NCBI RefSeq assembly: GCF_016103465.1 | Contig: NZ_JAEEAP010000015.1 | Coordinates: 1 to 47,990, forward strand | Direction: 5' to 3' | Source: Streptomyces sabulosicollis | GTDB lineage: Bacteria; Actinomycetota; Actinomycetes; Streptomycetales; Streptomycetaceae | DNA: 47,990 nt | Shown: one piece after another, positions 16,326-25,328 of the stretch | How the letters are laid out: each line of letters starts with the position of its first letter | How positions within the stretch are numbered: the stretch's first letter is position 1 | Made by a program: the position numbers and the translations under genes | Notes under the pieces: model-generated | Told to the model about the DNA's origin: nothing | The model's input: only the letters and a program-made list of their open reading frames with translations | Databases searched by the model: none

Positions 16326-17816
16326 TCAGTCCTGCGACTGAGCTTCCCACCACTCCTGGAGCGCGCCGATCGCGGCGTCGCGCTCCATCGGGCCGTGCTC
16401 CAGCCGCAGCTCCAGCAGATGCTTGTACGCCTTGCCGACCTTCGGCCCCGGGGGGATGCCGAGGATCTTCATGATCTCGTTGCCGTCCAGATCCGGGCGG
16501 ATGGCGTCCAGCTCTTCCTGCTCCTGCAGTCGGGAGATGCGCTCCTCGAGGCCGTCGTACGCACGCGAGAGCGCCATCGCCTTCCGCCGATTGCGCGTGG
16601 TGCAGTCCGAGCGGGTCAGCTTGTGCAGCCGGTCCAGCAGCGGTCCGGCGTCACGGACATAGCGGCGCACCGCCGAGTCGGTCCATTCCCCCATGCCATA
16701 GCCATGGAAGCGCAGATGCAGTTCGACCAGGCGTGAGACATCCTTGATCAGCTCATTGGAGTACTTGAGCTTGGTCATCCGGTACTTGGTCATCTTGGCC
16801 CCCACCACCTCGTGGTGGTGGAAGGAGACCCGGCCGTCCTTCTCGAAGCGGCGCGTCTTGGGCTTGCCGATGTCATGCAGCAGCGCGGCCAGCCGCAGCG
16901 TCAGATCGGGGCCCTCGGTCTCCAGGTCGATGGCCTGGTCCAGCACCGTCAGCGAGTGCTCGTAGACATCCTTGTGGCGGTGGTGCTCATCGCGCTCCAG
17001 GCGCAGCGCTGGAAGCTCCGGCAGGACCCGGTCGGCGAGCCCGGTCTCCACCAGCAGCCGCAGGCCCTTGCGGGGGTGGTCGGCCAGGATGAGCTTGTTG
17101 AGCTCATCACGCACCCGCTCCGCCGAGACGATGTCGATGCGCTCGGCCATCGCCGTCATCGCGGCGACCACCTCGGGCGCCACCTCGAAGTCCAGCTGGG
17201 CGGCGAAGCGCGCGGCACGCATCATCCGCAGCGGATCGTCGGAGAAGGACTCCTCGGGCGTCCCGGGGGTGCGCAGCACCCGGGCGGCGAGATCCTCCAG
17301 ACCGTGGTGCGGGTCGATGAACTCCTTCTGCGGAAGCGCCACCGCCATCGCGTTGACCGTGAAGTCCCGGCGGACCAGGTCCTGCTCGATGGAGTCGCCG
17401 TAGGACACCTCGGGTTTCCGGGATGTCCGGTCATAGGCTTCTGACCGATAAGTCGTGATTTCAATCTGGAAGCTCTGATCCGACCCGCTTCCTGCGGACA
17501 TGCCTTTGCGGCAGCCGACCGTACCGAAGGCGATGCCGACATCCCAGACCGCGTCCGCCCAGGGCCGTACGATCTTCAGTACCTCGTCCGGCCGCGCGTC
17601 CGTCGTGAAGTCCAGATCGTTACCGAGCCGGCCGAGCAGCGCGTCCCGTACCGAGCCGCCGACCAGGGCCAGGCGGAAACCGGCCTGCTGGAATCGACGG
17701 GCAAGATCGTCGGCAACGGGAGAGACCCGCAGGAGTTCGGCCACGGCGCGGCGCTGCACCTGGCTGAGCTCGTTGGTCGACTGCGGGGGTCGGCTGTCAT
17801 TTTTGGCGTTCGGCAC
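16326..17816 (-). CDS. CCA tRNA nucleotidyltransferase (CCA-adding enzyme)
   Basis: Adds or repairs the 3' CCA end of tRNAs; needed because tRNA genes such as the tRNA-Ile in this window do not encode a full CCA. The class II nucleotidyltransferase domain has LVGGSVRDALLGR followed by the metal-binding DLD of NDLDFTT. The binding domain carries FTVNAMA and RMMRAARFAAQL. A C-terminal HD domain has LLHDIGKPKTR. About 11 extra residues (MSAGSGSDQSF) interrupt the usual GCRKG-QIEITTYRSE stretch. GTG at 17816 (VPNAKND) is chosen by family resemblance; no clear ribosome site is seen. The product is 496 residues. Confidence 0.92.
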   Translation of the reverse strand: MPNAKNDSRPPQSTNELSQVQRRAVAELLRVSPVADDLARRFQQAGFRLALVGGSVRDALLGRLGNDLDFTTDARPDEVLKIVRPWADAVWDVGIAFGTVGCRKGMSAGSGSDQSFQIEITTYRSEAYDRTSRKPEVSYGDSIEQDLVRRDFTVNAMAVALPQKEFIDPHHGLEDLAARVLRTPGTPEESFSDDPLRMMRAARFAAQLDFEVAPEVVAAMTAMAERIDIVSAERVRDELNKLILADHPRKGLRLLVETGLADRVLPELPALRLERDEHHRHKDVYEHSLTVLDQAIDLETEGPDLTLRLAALLHDIGKPKTRRFEKDGRVSFHHHEVVGAKMTKYRMTKLKYSNELIKDVSRLVELHLRFHGYGMGEWTDSAVRRYVRDAGPLLDRLHKLTRSDCTTRNRRKAMALSRAYDGLEERISRLQEQEELDAIRPDLDGNEIMKILGIPPGPKVGKAYKHLLELRLEHGPMERDAAIGALQEWWEAQSQD

Positions 17817-17877
17817 AACAGAACAGGGTACGTGGCCGTGCGCCCCCGAGATTCCACCCCCAATAGGGCCACCACTG

Positions 17878-17932
17878 GGTAACGATCTTGTGGAGCCGTC
17901 CACAGCACTTCGTCACAGCGGGCATCGTTACC
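17878..17932. promoter_or_regulatory. Spaced inverted repeat between CCA-enzyme and DUF6049 genes
   Basis: GGTAACGAT (17878-17886) and its exact reverse complement ATCGTTACC (17924-17932) flank 37 bp in the divergent promoter region. A DnaA-box-like CCGTCCACA (17897-17905) lies between. It could be a bipartite regulator site or two divergent -35-like elements. No known consensus was recognised. Confidence 0.45.
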
Positions 17933-17996
17933 ATTTCGTGGACGCACATTGCGACGACCACTGACGACCTACTGACGACAAGGGACGGGCGAGCGC

Positions 17997-20357
17997 GTGG
18001 CCGATGCGGCAGACCTCCGGGGGACAACTTCCGCTCGTGCCCGGCGATGGTTGCGGCGCACGGCGGCCCTGCTGGCCGCGGCGCCGATGCTCGCGGGCCT
18101 GGCACAGATTCCGGCGGCACCTGCCGCCCACGCCGAGAGCAAGGCCACCGGCTCGCGGTCGGTGGACGTCTCCATCACCTCACTGACCCCCACCGCGCCG
18201 AAGAAGAGCGACACCCTCACCGTCAGCGGCACCGTCACCAACGACACCAAGGGCACGGTCTCGGGGGCCCGGGTGGGCCTCCGAGTCGGTCCGACCATGA
18301 GCGGCCGCAACGCGATCGACACCACCGCCCACCGCACCGGCTACACGGAGGGCCTCGACGGCACCGAGCTCGACGGCAAATACGCCAAGAAGATCGGCAA
18401 GCTGCCGGCCGGCACCAGCCGTGACTTCTCCCTCTCCATACCGGTGGATCAGTTGCACCTGGGGGAGAACGGCGTCTATCAGCTCGGCGTCTCGCTCACC
18501 GGTGGCACCTCCAGTCAGCCCTGGCCCCAGGTGCTGGGCATCGAGCGGACCTTCCTGCCCTGGCAGTCGGGCCCCTCCCAGAAGAAGTCCCAGCTCACCT
18601 ATCTGTGGCCGCTGATCTCCTCCACCCATGTGACCGCCCGCACCGACAACGACGAGGACCGCACCCCCATCTTCCGGGACGACCGCCTGGCCAAGGAGCT
18701 GGCCCCGGGCGGCCGGCTGCAGCAGATGGTCGCCCTGGGGAAGAACCTCCCCATCACCTGGGTGATCGACCCCGACCTGCTCGCCACGGTCGACGCGATG
18801 ACCAAGAAGTACGAGGTCCAGAACCCCTCGGGCAACGGGACCAGGGCGGGCCACGGCCAGACCGTCGCCAAGCAGTGGCTGGACGCCCTGCAGAAGGCCG
18901 TGGACGGCAAGCAGGTGGTCGCCCTGCCGTTCGCCGACCCCGACCTCGCCTCCCTCGCCCACCGCGGTAAGAACGTCTCCGGCGCCCTCAGCCACCTCCA
19001 GGGCGCCACCGAGCTCGCCTCGACGACCGTGGAGACCATCCTCGGAACGCGGCCGCGCACGGACTTCGCCTGGCCCGTGGAGGGCGCGGTCGACTCCTCG
19101 ATCGTGGACGTCGCCACCTCCGCGGGCGCCCACAACGTGATCGCCCGCAGCGACAGCCTGCGCGAGACCGGCGGGCTCTCCTACACCCCCACCGCGGCCC
19201 GCCAGATCGGCGGCGGCAATACGGCGGTGGTCGCCGACGCACGGCTGTCGACGGCCTTCACCGGCGACATGTCCAAGGCGGAGAACTCCACCCTCGCCAT
19301 CCAGCGGTTCCTGGCCCAGAGCCAGATGATCAACCTGCAGGCGCCGGACAAGCAGCGCAGCATCGTGGTCGCCCCCCAGCGGACGCCCACCACCAGCCAG
19401 GCGCAGTCGATGGCGGCGGCCCTGGAGGGCCTCTCCGGGCAGTGGACGCAGCCGCTCAGCCTGGGACAGGCCGCGAAGGCCAAGCCCGACCCCAGCGCCA
19501 CCCAGCGGGTGCCGAGCACCCGGTCCTACCCCCGGTCGCTGCGCGCGCGGGAGCTGCCCACCGAGGCGTTCAGCAGCATCCAGGAGACCCAGAAGACCCT
19601 GGACAATTTCGAGCCGATCCTGACCGCCAAGTACCGGGTGGTCACCCCCTTCGGGAACGCGATCAGGCGCGAGATGTCGACCTCGTGGCGCAGCGAGGCG
19701 CGGAACGCGGCCGGCTTCCGGCACGACGTGCAGACCTACCTCTCCGGGCTCAGGAAGAAGGTGCGCCTGGTCCCGAAGACGGACATGACCCTCTCCGGGC
19801 GCAGCGCGACCATCCCGGTGACCGTCCAGAACAACCTGGTGCAGGGCGTTGAGCTGCGGCTCGTCCTCCGCTCCCAGCAGGGCAACCGGCTGGAGGTCAG
19901 CGCCCCCCAGCTGGTCAACGTGGAGGGCGGCCACAGCCAGTCCGTGAAGTTCGGCACCACGGCCAACGCGAACGGCCCGGTGTGGGTCTCGGCACAGCTC
20001 TACACCCCGGACGGGCAGCCGTACGGCGACGAGAAGATGCTGTTCGAGGTGAATGTCACCGAAATCACGTCGACCGTGATTCTCGTGATCGCCGGCGGTG
20101 TGCTGCTGCTGGTCCTCGCCGGTGTCCGGATCTATATCCAGCGCAAGCGCGCGGCCGCCAGGAGCGGTGAGGACGGCGGGGACGGGGAAGACGCCGAGGA
20201 GGCGCACGGACAGGATGAGGACGACAGCGAGGCCCCGGAGACCGACCGGTGTGACCCCGCACACGCCCTCGTGCCCGAGCAGCCGAGTGACCCGGCGCCG
20301 GACACCGGATCGCAAAGCGCTGGCCCGTCCGGCTCGGGTGAGAAAGTGGACCATTGA
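17997..20357 (+). CDS. DUF6049 family secreted, membrane-anchored protein
   Basis: Extracytoplasmic protein of 786 residues with a signal sequence (basic RARRWLRR, hydrophobic stretch, APAAHA-ES near 45). Its first globular part is Ig-like or CARDB-like (VDVSITSLTPTAPKKSDTL). The large middle domain contains ITWVIDPDLL and ALPFADPDLASLA. A second beta-rich domain follows, then one C-terminal membrane segment (about 689-712) and an acidic cytoplasmic tail. The architecture is typical of the actinobacterial DUF6049 family found next to murJ. The role is unknown, probably in wall assembly. GTG at 17997 is a modest start (AGGGACGGG upstream). Confidence 0.82.
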   Translation: MADAADLRGTTSARARRWLRRTAALLAAAPMLAGLAQIPAAPAAHAESKATGSRSVDVSITSLTPTAPKKSDTLTVSGTVTNDTKGTVSGARVGLRVGPTMSGRNAIDTTAHRTGYTEGLDGTELDGKYAKKIGKLPAGTSRDFSLSIPVDQLHLGENGVYQLGVSLTGGTSSQPWPQVLGIERTFLPWQSGPSQKKSQLTYLWPLISSTHVTARTDNDEDRTPIFRDDRLAKELAPGGRLQQMVALGKNLPITWVIDPDLLATVDAMTKKYEVQNPSGNGTRAGHGQTVAKQWLDALQKAVDGKQVVALPFADPDLASLAHRGKNVSGALSHLQGATELASTTVETILGTRPRTDFAWPVEGAVDSSIVDVATSAGAHNVIARSDSLRETGGLSYTPTAARQIGGGNTAVVADARLSTAFTGDMSKAENSTLAIQRFLAQSQMINLQAPDKQRSIVVAPQRTPTTSQAQSMAAALEGLSGQWTQPLSLGQAAKAKPDPSATQRVPSTRSYPRSLRARELPTEAFSSIQETQKTLDNFEPILTAKYRVVTPFGNAIRREMSTSWRSEARNAAGFRHDVQTYLSGLRKKVRLVPKTDMTLSGRSATIPVTVQNNLVQGVELRLVLRSQQGNRLEVSAPQLVNVEGGHSQSVKFGTTANANGPVWVSAQLYTPDGQPYGDEKMLFEVNVTEITSTVILVIAGGVLLLVLAGVRIYIQRKRAAARSGEDGGDGEDAEEAHGQDEDDSEAPETDRCDPAHALVPEQPSDPAPDTGSQSAGPSGSGEKVDH

Positions 20358-20406
20358 GCAATGCCCGGGGCCGGTGGGCCGCAGCGGACGATGAGGTGGG
20401 GTAGCG

Positions 20407-22785
20407 ATGAACGCGCCGTATGACGGTGATGGCCGAGTGCCACCGCCGCCGCAGCCGTCCCCTCATGGCCCCCACGACCCGTACGGACAGGAACCGCACC
20501 AGCGGGATCCGTACCTGGGCGACGCCCACCAGCCGCCCCCGGCCGATCCGCGCCAGTCGTACGGCCAGCAGTACTACGCACCGGACCCCTATCTGGACGA
20601 CGCGTACGCCACGGGCAGCTTCACGCCCTACCCGTATCCGACGCAGGATCGCTACGCCCACGATCCGCTGACGGACCCCCTGTATGACCGGCGCTCCTCC
20701 CATGCGCCGCAACAGGACGGCTACCAGCAGCAGTACTACCAGCAGCCCCCCACGCCGCAGGGCCCCGACCCGCGCGCATGGCCCTCCGAGGCCACCGTCG
20801 GCCACCAGGGCGCGGCACAGCAGCCGTACACCGCCGATCAGGCGGGCCAGGGCTATCCGGGAGCCGGTGACGGCTACGGAGCGGGGGAGCAGCCGCAGCG
20901 GGACGCCTTCGCGCACCTCTACCGCGATCAGCAGCCCTATGAGCCCCGGCCCGGCCAGGGCCAGGGCTACCCGCAGGGAGCGCGGAACCACCCACAGGCC
21001 CAGGCACCCGTACAGGGGCAGGCACCGGTCCCCGGACCGCCCAGATCCGAGTCCGCCGGCGCGACGGCCGCCGCCCCCACGGTGGCCGCTCCGGTGGTGA
21101 CCGCCCCCCCGACCGAGCCGGAGCCGAAGAAGCCCTCGGGGAGCAAGGGGCGCGCGTCCAGCGTGCTCCAGTCCAGCGCGCTGATGGCCGCGGGCACCCT
21201 GGTCTCCCGGCTCACCGGCTTCGTCCGGCAGATGGTGGTCCTCGCGGGTCTGGGCGCGGCCACCCTCGGCTCCACCTACGCCCTCGCGTACACGCTGCCG
21301 ACGATGGTGTACATCCTCACCATCGGCGGCGGTCTGAACTCCGTCTTCGTCCCGCAGCTCGTGCGCGCGATGAAGGAGGACGACGACGGCGGCGAGGCAT
21401 TCGCCAACCGGCTGCTCACCCTGGTGATGGTGGTGCTCGGCCTCCTGGTCGCGGTGACCGTGGTCGCCGCGCCGGTGCTGATCCGCGCGATGTCGCCGAC
21501 CATCGCCGACAACCCCGCCGACAACGAGGTCGCGGTCACCTTCGCCCGCTACTGCCTGCCCACCATCTTCTTCATGGGCATCCACGTGGTGGTCGGCCAG
21601 ATCCTCAACGCCCGGGGCCGGTTCGGGGCGATGATGTGGACCCCCGTCCTGAACAACATCGTCATAATCTTCACCTTCGGCCTGTTCATCTGGGTGTTCG
21701 GCACCGCGGGCAGCTCCAAGATGGACACCACGACCATCACCGCCGAAGGCATCCGGCTGCTGGGCATGGGCACCCTTCTGGGGCTCGTCGTCCAGGCCCT
21801 GGCGATGTTCCCCTACCTGCGTGCCACCGGCTTCCGCTTCCGGCCGCGCTTCGACTGGCGCGGCCACGGCCTCGGCAAGGCCGCCAAACTGGCGAAGTGG
21901 ACCGTGCTGTTCGTCCTCGCCAACCAGGCGGGCGTGCTGGTCGTGACCCAGCTGTCCACGGCGGCCGGTTCCGAGGCCGAGAACCAGAACGCGCCGGGCA
22001 TGAGCTTCGTCGGCTACTCCAGCGCCCAGCTCATCTGGGGCATGCCGCAGGCGATCATCACCGTCTCCGTCATGGCCTCGCTGCTGCCCCGGATCTCCCG
22101 GGCGGCCCACGACGGGGACTCCGGAGCGGTCCGCGACGACATCTCGCAGGGTCTGCGCACCTCCGCGGTCGCCATCGTCCCGCTCGCCTTCGGCTTCATC
22201 GCCCTGGGCATCCCCATGTGCACGCTGCTGTTCGGCGCCTCCGGCACCGAGGCGGCCGTCTCCATGGGCTACATCCTCATGGCGTTCAGCCTCGGTCTGA
22301 TCCCCTTCTCCGTGCAGTACGTCGTCCTCCGTGGCTTCTACGCCTACGAGGACACCCGCACGCCCTTCTACAACACCGTCATCATCGCCGCCGTCAACGC
22401 CGCCGGATCCGGGCTCGCCTATCTCCTGCTCCCCGCCCGCTGGGCCGTCGCCGGTATGGCGGCCGCATACGGCCTGGCCTACGCCATCGGCGTCGGTGTG
22501 GCCTGGAAGCGGCTGCGCAACCGGCTGGGCGGCGATCTGGACGGCCCCCGCGTCGTGCGCACCTACACCCGCCTCGTCGGCGCCAGCATCCCCGCCGCCC
22601 TCCTGGGCGGCGGCGCGGCCTACGTCATCATGCAGACCCTCGGAATGGGCGTCGTGGGCTCCCTAGCGGCTTTGCTGGGCGGCGGTCTCGTTCTTATCGC
22701 GGTCTTCTACATTGCTGCGAAACGGATGCGCGTTGATGAGCTGACGGCCATGGTCGGTATGGTGCGCGGACGACTCGGACGCTGA
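20407..22785 (+). CDS. murJ: Lipid II flippase MurJ (MviN)
   Basis: Flips the peptidoglycan precursor lipid II across the cytoplasmic membrane. The first 250 residues are disordered and rich in Pro, Gln, Tyr and Gly (repeated QQYY- and DPY-like motifs), an actinobacterial extension. The flippase domain then starts at SSALMAAGTLVSRLTGFVRQ and holds about fourteen hydrophobic segments with family signatures such as GGGLNSVFVPQLVRA and LLPRISRAA. Total length is 792 residues. GAGGTGGGG precedes the ATG. It lies between the DUF6049 gene (49 bp) and the pseudokinase gene (110 bp), suggesting one operon for envelope growth. Confidence 0.95.
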   Translation: MNAPYDGDGRVPPPPQPSPHGPHDPYGQEPHQRDPYLGDAHQPPPADPRQSYGQQYYAPDPYLDDAYATGSFTPYPYPTQDRYAHDPLTDPLYDRRSSHAPQQDGYQQQYYQQPPTPQGPDPRAWPSEATVGHQGAAQQPYTADQAGQGYPGAGDGYGAGEQPQRDAFAHLYRDQQPYEPRPGQGQGYPQGARNHPQAQAPVQGQAPVPGPPRSESAGATAAAPTVAAPVVTAPPTEPEPKKPSGSKGRASSVLQSSALMAAGTLVSRLTGFVRQMVVLAGLGAATLGSTYALAYTLPTMVYILTIGGGLNSVFVPQLVRAMKEDDDGGEAFANRLLTLVMVVLGLLVAVTVVAAPVLIRAMSPTIADNPADNEVAVTFARYCLPTIFFMGIHVVVGQILNARGRFGAMMWTPVLNNIVIIFTFGLFIWVFGTAGSSKMDTTTITAEGIRLLGMGTLLGLVVQALAMFPYLRATGFRFRPRFDWRGHGLGKAAKLAKWTVLFVLANQAGVLVVTQLSTAAGSEAENQNAPGMSFVGYSSAQLIWGMPQAIITVSVMASLLPRISRAAHDGDSGAVRDDISQGLRTSAVAIVPLAFGFIALGIPMCTLLFGASGTEAAVSMGYILMAFSLGLIPFSVQYVVLRGFYAYEDTRTPFYNTVIIAAVNAAGSGLAYLLLPARWAVAGMAAAYGLAYAIGVGVAWKRLRNRLGGDLDGPRVVRTYTRLVGASIPAALLGGGAAYVIMQTLGMGVVGSLAALLGGGLVLIAVFYIAAKRMRVDELTAMVGMVRGRLGR

Positions 22786-22895
22786 TCATTGAGCACAACC
22801 ATCGTCCGCCACCGTGTGTCGTGCATAGCGGCGGACTGTGGGCACAATTGTCTTGGCTCGGAGTAGGCGCAACGGATGGGGAGGCAGGAACGACG

Positions 22896-24602
22896 GTGGC
22901 GGAACGGAGCACGGCTGCCGTCGACGTGGCCGACAGCGGTGGAGAGGAGCCGCTGACCGCCGAGGCGGGCAAGGCCACGGCCGACGGGGCGGGGACGAAA
23001 CAGAAGGTCGGCAAGGGGACAGAGGCCGCGGTCACCGACGATACGGGCGCCGCGGCCGAAGCGAACCCGCTCGAGCTGCACAGCGGTCACAAACTGGCCA
23101 GACGCTACCGTCTGGAGGAGTGCGTCACCCGTCTGGACGGATTCAGCAGTTGGCGTGCCGTGGACGAGAAACTGCGGCGTGCCGTCGGGGTGCACGTCGT
23201 GCCGGCCGACCATCCGCGCGCCAGGTCGGTGCTCGCCGCCGCCCGTTCGGCCGCCCTGCTGGGCGATCCCCGCTTCGTCCAGGTCCTCGACGCCGTCGAG
23301 GAGAACGATCTCGTCTACGTCGTTCATGAGTGGCTTCCCGACGCCACCGAGCTCACCGCCGTGCTGGCCACCGGGCCGCTGGAGCCGCACGACGCGTACC
23401 AACTGGTCAGCCAGGTCTCCCAGGCCATGGCCGCCGCCCACCGCGAGGGCCTGGCCCATCTGCGTCTCAACCCCGGCTCCGTCCTGCGCACCGAGTCGGG
23501 TCAGTACCGCATCCGCGGACTCGCCGTCATGGCCGCCCTGCGCGGTATCAGCGTCGACCACCCCCAGCGCACCGACACCGAGGCGATCGGCGCGCTGCTG
23601 TACGCGGCGCTCACTCAGCGCTGGCCGTACGAGGCCGATGCCTACGGCCTCTCCGGGCTGCCCAAGGGCGTGGGTCTGATCGCCCCCGACCAGGTCCGCG
23701 CGGGAGTGCACCGCGGTCTGTCCGAGCTCGCGATGCGCGCGCTGGTCAACGACGGGGCCACCGCCTCACGTCAGGACCAGCCCTGCACCACCCCCGAGGA
23801 ACTGGCCAAGGCCGTCGCGGCCATGCCGCGCATCCGGCCGCCGGAGCCCGCCTTCACCCCATCCCCGGCGTACCAGCGCACGACCTACCAACAGGGCGTG
23901 TACGGCCAGCCCCCGAGCCGGGGCGGCACCGCGCCCGCGGCCGCCTCCGTGCCCCCTCCGCCGCCGCTGCAGAGCCGCACGGGCAAGGTCCTCAAGTGGA
24001 CCGTCTCCGCCCTTCTGATCGCCGCCCTCGGCCTCGGCAGCTGGCAGCTCGCCGACACCCTCCTCAAGGACGAGAACAAGACCGACCCGGGCAAGTCCAC
24101 CAGTGAGAAGGACGACGGCAAGGGTCTGAAGCCCGTGGGCAAGCCGCTCAGCATCGAGAGCGCCACCGAGTTCTCGCCGCTGGACGCGCCCTTCGCCCCG
24201 GACAAGGTCGACGGTGCCGTCGACGGCGATGCGGACACCGCCTGGGTGACCAAGGAGTTCTACAACTACCCGAACTTCGGTAACCTGCCCAACCGCAAGC
24301 AGGGCAGCGGCATCATCGTCGACCTCGGCAGCGCCAAAAACGTCTCGAGCCTCGACATCGACTTCTACAGCGCCGGCCAGAAGGTGGAAGTCCTCGCCGC
24401 CGATCCCTCCGCCTCCGACCCCACCTCACTCAGCGCCTTCTCCAAGCACCTCACCGATCTGAAGAGCGTCGGGAAGAAGCTGTCCACCGTTCTCGACAAG
24501 CCGGTACGGACGCGGTACGTCCTGGTCCACATCACGGAACTTCCGGCCAGCACCGCTGATCGCTACCGTGGCGGCATCTCGGAGATCAAGGTCAAGGGCT
24601 GA
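22896..24602 (+). CDS. Membrane pseudokinase with C-terminal discoidin-like domain
   Basis: Product of 568 residues with a disordered acidic leader (1-60) and a protein-kinase-like domain (about 68-310). The catalytic-loop position reads HLRLNPGSVL (188-197) where active kinases have HRDxKPxNIL, and no VAIK-type lysine is evident. The domain is therefore a pseudokinase. A Pro-rich segment, one membrane helix (about 366-388) and an extracytoplasmic domain (430-568, with DGDADTAWVTK and VDLGSAKNVSSLDIDF) resembling F5/8 carbohydrate-binding folds follow. In mycobacteria a pseudokinase domain is fused to MurJ and recruits FhaA; here it is a separate protein directly after MurJ. GTG at 22896 has GGAGG 11 nt upstream. 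Confidence 0.85.
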   Translation: MAERSTAAVDVADSGGEEPLTAEAGKATADGAGTKQKVGKGTEAAVTDDTGAAAEANPLELHSGHKLARRYRLEECVTRLDGFSSWRAVDEKLRRAVGVHVVPADHPRARSVLAAARSAALLGDPRFVQVLDAVEENDLVYVVHEWLPDATELTAVLATGPLEPHDAYQLVSQVSQAMAAAHREGLAHLRLNPGSVLRTESGQYRIRGLAVMAALRGISVDHPQRTDTEAIGALLYAALTQRWPYEADAYGLSGLPKGVGLIAPDQVRAGVHRGLSELAMRALVNDGATASRQDQPCTTPEELAKAVAAMPRIRPPEPAFTPSPAYQRTTYQQGVYGQPPSRGGTAPAAASVPPPPPLQSRTGKVLKWTVSALLIAALGLGSWQLADTLLKDENKTDPGKSTSEKDDGKGLKPVGKPLSIESATEFSPLDAPFAPDKVDGAVDGDADTAWVTKEFYNYPNFGNLPNRKQGSGIIVDLGSAKNVSSLDIDFYSAGQKVEVLAADPSASDPTSLSAFSKHLTDLKSVGKKLSTVLDKPVRTRYVLVHITELPASTADRYRGGISEIKVKG

Positions 24603-24638
24603 CCCTCTACGGTCGGCCGAGAGGGGAGGGGCTCAACG

Positions 24639-25328
24639 TTGGACGACGCCACCATCGGCGGAGCGAGCGACGGTGAGCTCCTCGCCCGACACGTCGACGG
24701 CGACCCGGACGCCTTCAGCGAAATAGTGCGGCGCCACCGCGACAGACTCTGGGCGGTGGCGCTGCGCACCCTCGGCGACCGTGAGGAAGCGGCCGACGCG
24801 GTCCAGGACGCGCTCGTCTCCGCCTACCGCGCCGCCCACACCTTCCGTGGCCAGTCCGCGGTGACCACCTGGCTGCATCGCATCACGGTCAACGCCTGTC
24901 TGGACCGCGCCCGTAAGGCCGCCTCCCGCCGCACCTCCCCCGTCGACGACACCGAGCGGCTCGAGCAGCTCCTGGAACCCCATGAGTCAGCCGCCGCTCC
25001 CGCCGAACGTGGCGATCTCCACCGCGAACTGCTCCAGGCCCTGCGCACCCTCCCTCCCGAGCAGCGCGCGGCCCTGGTGCTGGTCGATATGCAGGGCTAC
25101 CCCGTCGCTGAGGCGGCGAAGATCCTGGACGTTCCCACCGGCACCGTGAAGAGCCGCTGCGCCCGGGGCCGCGCACGACTGCTGCCCCTCCTCTCACATC
25201 TCCACCCCAGCGGGAGGGGTAGCTCACCCTCGGGGATGGGAAGGAACCGGACGCAGGGGACGTCCGTCCCACCGACGGCAGGACCGAACGACACAGATGC
25301 CGTGAAGGGCGGAGGTGGGCGAGCGTGA
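24639..25328 (+). CDS. sigM: ECF RNA polymerase sigma factor SigM
   Basis: Extracytoplasmic-function sigma factor of 229 residues. Region 2 covers about 10-95 (DGELLARHVDGDPDAFSEIV through the promoter-melting TFRGQSAVTTWLHRI). Region 4 covers about 135-185 (LPPEQRAALVLVDMQGYP and VPTGTVKSRCARGRARL). A 45-residue disordered tail follows. It starts at TTG 24639, 7 nt after GGGAGGGG. Position directly after murJ and the pseudokinase and before an anti-sigma gene matches sigM of other Streptomyces. Likely an envelope- or osmotic-stress regulator; the target promoters are not determined here. Confidence 0.9.
   Translation: MDDATIGGASDGELLARHVDGDPDAFSEIVRRHRDRLWAVALRTLGDREEAADAVQDALVSAYRAAHTFRGQSAVTTWLHRITVNACLDRARKAASRRTSPVDDTERLEQLLEPHESAAAPAERGDLHRELLQALRTLPPEQRAALVLVDMQGYPVAEAAKILDVPTGTVKSRCARGRARLLPLLSHLHPSGRGSSPSGMGRNRTQGTSVPPTAGPNDTDAVKGGGGRA

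Noticed and set aside
18180-20354. A 724-codon open frame on the - strand
   Set aside because: It is antisense to the DUF6049 gene, which has a signal sequence, membrane helix and operon context.
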